64,000 bases of DNA from Magnaporthiopsis rhizophila. Lineage: Eukaryota; Ascomycota; Sordariomycetes; Magnaporthales; Magnaporthaceae. The number at the start of each line of letters is the position of its first letter. Positions within the stretch are counted from its first letter, which is position 1. The position numbers and the translations under genes are program-made. Of this stretch, positions 58,701 through 64,000 are shown piece after piece. Location of the stretch: contig PYSS01000086.1 in NCBI GenBank assembly GCA_003049465.1, forward strand, positions 110,590-174,589, given 5' to 3'. Below the pieces are notes generated by a model. It searched no databases and was not told the origin of the DNA. It was given only the letters and a program-made list of their open reading frames with translations.

Positions 58701-59131
58701 TAAACCCCAAATAGCAAAGGCTATTATAAAAGCAATTTGCGAAAAACCTAAAACAAAGTATTATCCGATCTTTGGATTCCCCTATGGGATACGGGATATT
58801 GTTTATTTTTAAAAAAAAATGGAAAAAAATGGATATATATCGATTACCGTTTGCTAAACGAGGCTATAATAAAAGATCGGTATTTTTTGCTTTTTATCGA
58901 TAAATTATAAATAAGTTTGGCAAAGCCAAATGGTTTACGGTTTTAAATTTATGCAAAGCATATAGCCTGTTAAAAATTAAGGAAGGAGATAAGTGGAAAA
59001 CTGCCTTCCGAATCCGGCTGGGAATATACGAATCACTGGTGATAATTTTCGGGCTTATTAATGCACCAGCCACGTTTTAGCAAATAATTAACCACGTATT
59101 ACGGAAATATTTAAATATTTGTATATTTATT

Positions 59132-59143
59132 TATTTAAATAAT
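59132..59143 (+). other. RT active-site codons of element 2 reading YLNN
   Basis: The four codons read Tyr-Leu-Asn-Asn where active Ty3/gypsy reverse transcriptases have YLDD. Both changes are GAT/GAC-to-AAT/AAC type (G-to-A on this strand). Confidence 0.8.
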
Positions 59144-62037
59144 ATTCTAATTTTTTCAAAAATGCTGGAAAAATATAAAAAGCATGTGTATAAGGTTTTG
59201 CAAAAATTGCAAAATACAAAGCTTTTAATTAAGCCCGAAAAATGCACGTGGTATATATAAAAAGTTGTTTTTTTAAAATATATGGTTATATCGGGTTAAG
59301 TACGGATAGAATTAAAAAAGGTGCAAATAATAAAGGAGTGGCCCAAATTTATTAATATTAAAAAAGTACAAAACTTTCTGGGTTTTTTGAACTTTTATTA
59401 ACGGTTTATCCGGGATTTTAACAAAATGGCGCTTTTATTTATAAATTTTACCAAAAATAACCACCAGTTTTATTGGGGTATATAAAAATAAAAAGCCTTT
59501 AATTTGCTAAAGGAAGCGGTAATATAAAAACTAATATTAGCTTTACCAAACCCAAATAAACCTTTTAAAATTAAAACCGATGCGTTGGATTTTGCGATTA
59601 AAGCCCAACTTAATTAATAAAATAGTAACAGAAAGCTATATTTTTGTGCTTTCCTATTATATAAATTTAATAAACCGGAGCTAAATTACCCAATCCATAA
59701 TAAAAAACTTATAACTATTATTTGCGCATTAAAAAAATAAAAAATATATTTATATTAAACAAATTATTAAATTATAATTTATATGGATCATAAAAACCTA
59801 GCATATTTTATTATCTGCCAAATGCTAAACAAATAACAAATCCGGTAAAATTAGTTTTTCCAGGATTATAATTTTAGGATTAAATATAAAAAAGGATCGG
59901 AAAACGGCCAAATAAATGCCTTAAGCCGCTAACCGGATCATAAGGATAAGGTGCCACCAAAAATACACACAATCCTAGCATAAAAACCAGATAGGTTTTT
60001 GGTTCCAGCATAATAGGTATTAGCAAAAACCACACCCCAAAAAAAATAAATTTCGGAAAAAATTTAATAAATCCACAACCGGTTAGCATATAAATACCAA
60101 AAAATTACGAAAATTTGAAAAAAATTTCGGCAGTATTACGGGTTTATAAAAACCCGCGCCGAAATACAAAAAGCAATTAAGGATTATAAAAATTATGCAA
60201 AAAATAAAGCAAATAAATATAAACCTTACGGATTATTTTAGCCCTTGCCAGTATTTAATAAAATTTGGTAAAAAGTTATAGCGGATTTTGTTACGGGGTT
60301 ATGCAAATTAAAAAAATCCTTTATAAATACCCAATATAATAGTATTATAATAATAGTTGATTAATTTATCAAATATATTATATATTTACCGTTTAAGAAG
60401 AATGCAAAAATTATAAAGCTGGTTTATATTTTTATTCAAAACGTGATTGCAAAATATGGAACGCTAAAATGTATAATTATGAACCGAAATAAATTATTTA
60501 ATAGCAAGTTTTGAAAATAACTTATAACCAGCCTAAATATGGAACATGCCTTTTTTACAGCATATTATTCTTAAATAGATAAATAAACAAAACGAACAAA
60601 TTAAATTATAAAGCAATATTTATATTATTTTGTTAATTATAAACAAAATAACTGGGTATAATTATTCCTTATAATATAATTTGTATATAATAGTTTAGTA
60701 TACGAAAGTACGGAAATCATGCTATTTTACGCAAATTACGGGTTTATATTTACGGTATATAAAAAACCCAGGGCAGAATTATATATTCCAGTAGCAAAAA
60801 TACAGGTGAAAAAATTTACCAAACTGTACAAAAACCTCCAGGCAAAATTAAAAAAATTATAATATTATATATTTAAACAGGCCAATAAAAAAAGGATCGA
60901 AAAACTAATTTTTAAAAAGGGGGATAGCATTTATTTTTTTCGATATAATATTAAAATAAAATAACCAAATAATAAATTAAATTATAAAAAATTGGGACCG
61001 TTTAAAATCCTAAAAAAGGTTTCCGATGTTAATTACAAATTTTAACTGCTATTAATTATAAAAAACCACCCGGTTTTTTATATCGATTTTTTTAAACCAG
61101 TATTACCGGGGTTTAACAATAATAAATTAATAAAAATCGATTTAAAATAAAAATATAAAATCGAAAAAATCCTGGACAAAAATATTATTAACAGAATTAA
61201 TATTATTTAATTAAATAGGTAAGGTACGGAATCGAAAAAAGCATATAAAAGGAAGGAATAAACCTAAAGGGTGCGCTAAAGGCTTTTAAAAAGTACCGGC
61301 GGAAGGTTTTTGGTAAAAAGTTAACCCTAATGCCAGAATTTGGATTTTGGCTCGGAACGCCCGTACCAAAATAATTTACCTGGTTGGAGCAAAGCTAATA
61401 AATTAGGATTAATCCTATGGTTGGCCCAGTTTGGAAATAACGGAGGAAAATTGGGGGCTGGCAGGTTGGGAGGTGCAATAGGGGCCTGTGTGGCCGCCTT
61501 TTCGGCCTCCTCCCGCTTAATTTATTCCAGTTCCTTAATATTATTAATCCCGCAATAAATGGTGCGAGTCAGTTTTTTATACTACTGTTTTTTTTGCTTG
61601 CGTAAACGGTTAATTTTGGCCAAAAAGGCTCGCAATTTTTCCTTGGCAGCCTTTAACTTAATTTTAGCACAAATGTGCTAAAAGCTGTACGTACGGAGGT
61701 GCTTGGCAAAAAAACCAGAAATGTTATATTGCAAGCGCTCCTGGCGCATATACCTTTTGCAGCAAAAAATATTATAAAAGGATGCGTTGCATTAAGCAAA
61801 ATTATCGGCCTTATAGTTCGAATAAAAAAGCATAGTGATAAGGGAAAAAAGTATGGATAAAAAAATATTATTTCGATAAATGGTTAACGATACCGGCTTA
61901 TATTTTTATATCCGACCAAATATTTTGTTAAAAAAAAAAGGAATGGAAGTTGGTAAAAAAGGAAAATATTTACCATTAACAGAAAAAAGGGGCTATAAAT
62001 ATGGCCAAAAAAATTTGGCCTAGGAAAGGGGACCTGA

Positions 62038-62514
62038 TGTTATAATTATAGCAGGCAAGGAACAAAGGGGCTGGGGCTAAATCCTAGCGGAACGCTTTTA
62101 TCCCGCAGTTATAAAGGCCAGGAGCCGAATAATTAAGGCCAAACTGGCACAGAAAATCACGTAATTAGGTATTTATTTAAGCAAAGGTAATATATAAAAT
62201 ATAAATATATTATATATATTACCAGGCAGGGTAGTGATATATTTGATATAAATATATCAAATATAGCACAAATATAGTATAGAAATTTACGGGTATATAA
62301 GGAGAGATTTTTTATTGTATTGGTTAAACCTTAACTGAAGCTTCGGCATTAGTTAACCTAAATTAGCTCCAAGGCACCCCTTTGGGCAAGCAATAACAGA
62401 TAATTATTTTACCAGAACCCCCAAACCTCGTGCAAAGCGACCTTGCAATCCAGTACTGCTCAACACCGCCCTTAGGTGCCCTACCCTAGAAGCAGAAGGC
62501 CTGTGATTGTAACA
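62038..62514 (+). repeat. Element 2, 3' LTR
   Basis: 477 bp. The left half is mutated; the right half (about 62340-62514) is almost clean and shares a 170-bp block with the solo LTR. Confidence 0.95.
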
Positions 62515-62895
62515 GGTAAGCGTATTTAAAAGGGCTGAAAATAAATAGATCCAAAGATTGCAGAATATGGGAGGTATAAACAGGCAAATATAATAAATAA
62601 ATATTATTTTGCAGGTAAAAAAATATAAATTTTTTGGTTATATAGGATCTGTGGCTATCCAGTATTAGAAAATGTGGTGCAGGGGTAAAGGGTTAAATGC
62701 CCGGGAGGAAAATTTTTTGCAATTATTTAATTTTAATATTATTAATAATCCACCCGTTATTTGTTACAGTGAATTCCCAGCTTTTGAAAGGGCCTAAATT
62801 TTTCGGAAACCATTATTTTTGTACGTTCTTTTTTTTTAAATATAATGAGCGAAAAAAGGGCAATTTTTGTGGCCGAGATATATTTGATAAAAAAG
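62515..62895 (-). pseudogene. Pogo/Fot1 transposase, DDE core segment
   Basis: On the minus strand the frame reads HFLILDSHRSYITKKFIFF, then LYLPVYTSHILQSLDLF and SPFKYAY, the catalytic core of Fot1/pogo transposases (LDxHxSH...LPPHTSHxLQPLD). Two neighbouring Gly codons of the usual DGHGSH read Ser/Arg, and the PPHTSH Pro/His differ, consistent with mutation. Confidence 0.85.
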
Positions 62896-63285
62896 TGTTA
62901 CGACCGCGCTACGCCCGGAGGGGACAGGAGGGCTGGGGCTAACCCCCAGCGTTGTGCCTCAACCCCGCGGCGGGGTAACGTGGTAAGTCACGTGACTCTG
63001 AAGGGATCTCTGGATCTGTTGGCAGAGCCACAGATCCAAGGAAATCTGGTAGGGAAGTGTCCGACTATAAAAAGGACGGACTTCCCAGGTACTAAAGTAG
63101 ATCTTAACTGAGGCCTCGGCATCAGTCAACCTAAGTTAGCTCCAAGGCACCCCTTTGGGCAAGCAATAACAGACAACGTTCCTACCAGACCCCAGATCAC
63201 GTGCAAGGCGACCTTGCAACCCAGTACTGCTCAACACCGCCCCTAGGTGCCCTACCCTAGGAGCAGAAGGCCTGTGATTGTAACA
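62896..63285 (+). repeat. Solo LTR, nearly free of RIP
   Basis: 390 bp from TGTTACGACC to TTGTAACA with a perfect 5-bp duplication AAAAG at 62891-62895 and 63286-63290. It keeps CpG sites and GC content (CGCGGCGGGG) within AT-rich surroundings. It is related to elements 1 and 2 at its ends but not throughout. Confidence 0.93.
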
Positions 63286-63881
63286 AAAAGGTTCAAATGC
63301 GGGTTCCGGGCTTTTTTTTTTTTTTGCAAAGGCCGGGCTTTTGCAAGGCCTAAAATAAGCCCGTTGCCCGTTTCGCCCTTTTATAAGCCCTTTTTTTTAA
63401 TATTGTACGTATTTTCCGGTTTTATTTGGGCTATTCCCGGGATTTGCAGGCGTGCCTATCACTTTTTTATTATAATAATAATAGCGCTTTTAATACGTGC
63501 AAGTTCCATACGCCGCATTTTTCCGGTACGGATCTCCAAATATCGGCCTAAAAAACTGCGTATTCAATATTTCCCTAAAGGCTGGAGGTTTTCCTGTTAA
63601 TATAAGATTTTTTGCGCAAAAAAGCGGACCTTTGCATATATCGGTGGAAATTTTAAAAAGGCTTAAAAAAACACCCAATTTGTTAAGCGCTTTTCCTGCT
63701 CCGGAAATATCCGTTAATTCTATTTTTAAAATTATCGGATAGGTACGGACCCCGTTAAATGCCGGCGTAAAATGGTCCTTGGTATGTTATAAAATCAGGC
63801 GGCCCTCGAGATAGGAACCTTGGCCTGCACGGCCTCGACGGCCCGTTCGACGTCTTTTTCGGTGTACTATTTCTCTGGCAT
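63286..63881 (-). pseudogene. Pogo/Fot1 transposase, N-terminal HTH segment
   Basis: Begins MPEK (63881), then an immediate TAG, then YTEKDVERAVEAVQAKVP, ISRAA, FYNIPRTILRRHLTG, a helix-turn-helix (psq/CENP-B type) found at the start of pogo-like transposases. Further on, EISGAGKALNKLGVFLSLF resembles the second DNA-binding helix set (PEQExxLxxW). Several stops. Confidence 0.85.
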
Positions 63882-63952
63882 ATAAGTATTGGATTGCAGT
63901 AAAAAATATAAAAAACGGATCAGAATTGCAAGATTTGTGGCAAGTTAAAAAC

Positions 63953-64000
63953 GCGGCCACATCTGAGGCAGTGGGCCCGTTTGAGGTGGCCGTCGGGGGG
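63953..64000. repeat. Right TIR of the DNA transposon (cut by the window end)
   Basis: Inverted match to the left TIR (47317-47378): GGTGGCCGTC and GCAGTGGGCC at mirrored spacing. The outermost bases lie outside the window. Confidence 0.85.

Larger units (their letters stand above)
55225..62514 (+). mobile_element. Ty3/gypsy chromovirus element 2 (RIP-degraded)
   Basis: 7290 bp, bounded by 477-bp LTRs (55225-55701 and 62038-62514) and a perfect 5-bp duplication GGTAA at 55220-55224 and 62515-62519. It reads on the plus strand. Remnants in order: gag (about 55990-56230, GKVKDWFEFVWADYFKGNNK), RT (about 58780-59300) in which the catalytic YxDD reads YLNN at 59132-59143, RNase H (about 59400-59800), integrase (about 60270-60530, YIIYLPFKKNAK, IAKYGTLKCIIMNRNKLF), and a chromodomain (about 61150-61300, YKIEKILDKN). 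No ORF survives. Same broad family as element 1 but opposite strand, so the 5' LTRs of the two face each other across 285 bp. Confidence 0.95.
47317..64000 (-). mobile_element. Fot1/pogo-type DNA transposon, interrupted by three LTR insertions
   Basis: The left TIR begins at 47317 after TA (AGTCAGTGCACCCCC, then GACGGCCACC and GGCCCACTGC). The inverted counterparts GGTGGCCGTC and GCAGTGGGCC, with the same 7-nt spacing, stand at 63985-63994 and 63968-63977; the right tip should lie about 28 nt beyond the window. The element minus the inserts and one TSD each is about 1839 bp, the size of Fot1-class elements. Transposase segments on the minus strand: N-terminus at 63881-63291 (start at 63881; HTH: DVERAVEAVQAKVPISRAA, NIPRTILRRHL), middle 62895-62515 (FLILDSH ... 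TSHILQSLDLFIFSPFKYAY, the DDE-type core), 55219-54940 (AAGWRAIGL), C-terminus 47784-47421. Premature stops and AT drift by RIP make it inactive. Confidence 0.9.

Overview
The window comes from a filamentous ascomycete, most likely a Sordariomycete close to the Sordariales. GC-rich genes are broken by short introns (about 50-250 nt, GTRNGT or GC donors). A cellulose-active AA9 LPMO with a fungal CBM1 is present. The last 16.7 kb is AT-rich and heavily C-to-T/G-to-A mutated, as repeat-induced point mutation (RIP) leaves it. No species can be named from sequence alone.

Layout. 0-7.8 kb: an intron-containing tRNA-Thr, a membrane-anchored fucose-lectin-like protein whose intron carries a gapped GA microsatellite, a secreted AA9 LPMO, a RidA-family protein with a GC-AG intron, and tRNA-Gly. 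7.8-13.1 kb: the histone acetyltransferase Rtt109, divergent from mitochondrial ribosomal protein mL57/Mrpl15, then a 2EXR-domain protein. 14.8-24.1 kb: a five-exon linoleate diol synthase (Ppo oxylipin enzyme), an NMT1/THI5-like periplasmic-binding-fold protein and a GT1 glycosyltransferase. 25.5-38.2 kb: a secreted cyanovirin-N-like protein, an OTT_1508-like deaminase, SRP54 (GC-AG intron), a small secreted protein and an MFS transporter. 38.5-42.1 kb: both subunits of PLP synthase, PDX1 and PDX2, divergently transcribed. 43.4-44.0 kb: another small secreted protein. 45.8-47.3 kb: a LaeA-like methyltransferase broken at its 5' end.

From about 47.3 kb to the window edge there is one nested transposon structure. 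A Fot1/pogo-type DNA transposon of about 1.84 kb (TIRs at 47317 and at the window end) lies in the 5' part of the methyltransferase gene. It has itself been interrupted three times: by a 7150-bp Ty3/gypsy chromovirus on the minus strand (TSD GATAG), by a 7290-bp related chromovirus on the plus strand (TSD GGTAA), and by a 390-bp solo LTR (TSD AAAAG). Removing the three insertions with one TSD copy each rejoins the transposase reading frame across the two full-length element junctions, which supports the nesting order. RIP has destroyed all retroelement and transposase ORFs, while the solo LTR is nearly clean.

The GC-rich genes do not form one obvious pathway cluster. The only clear functional pair is PDX1/PDX2 (vitamin B6).
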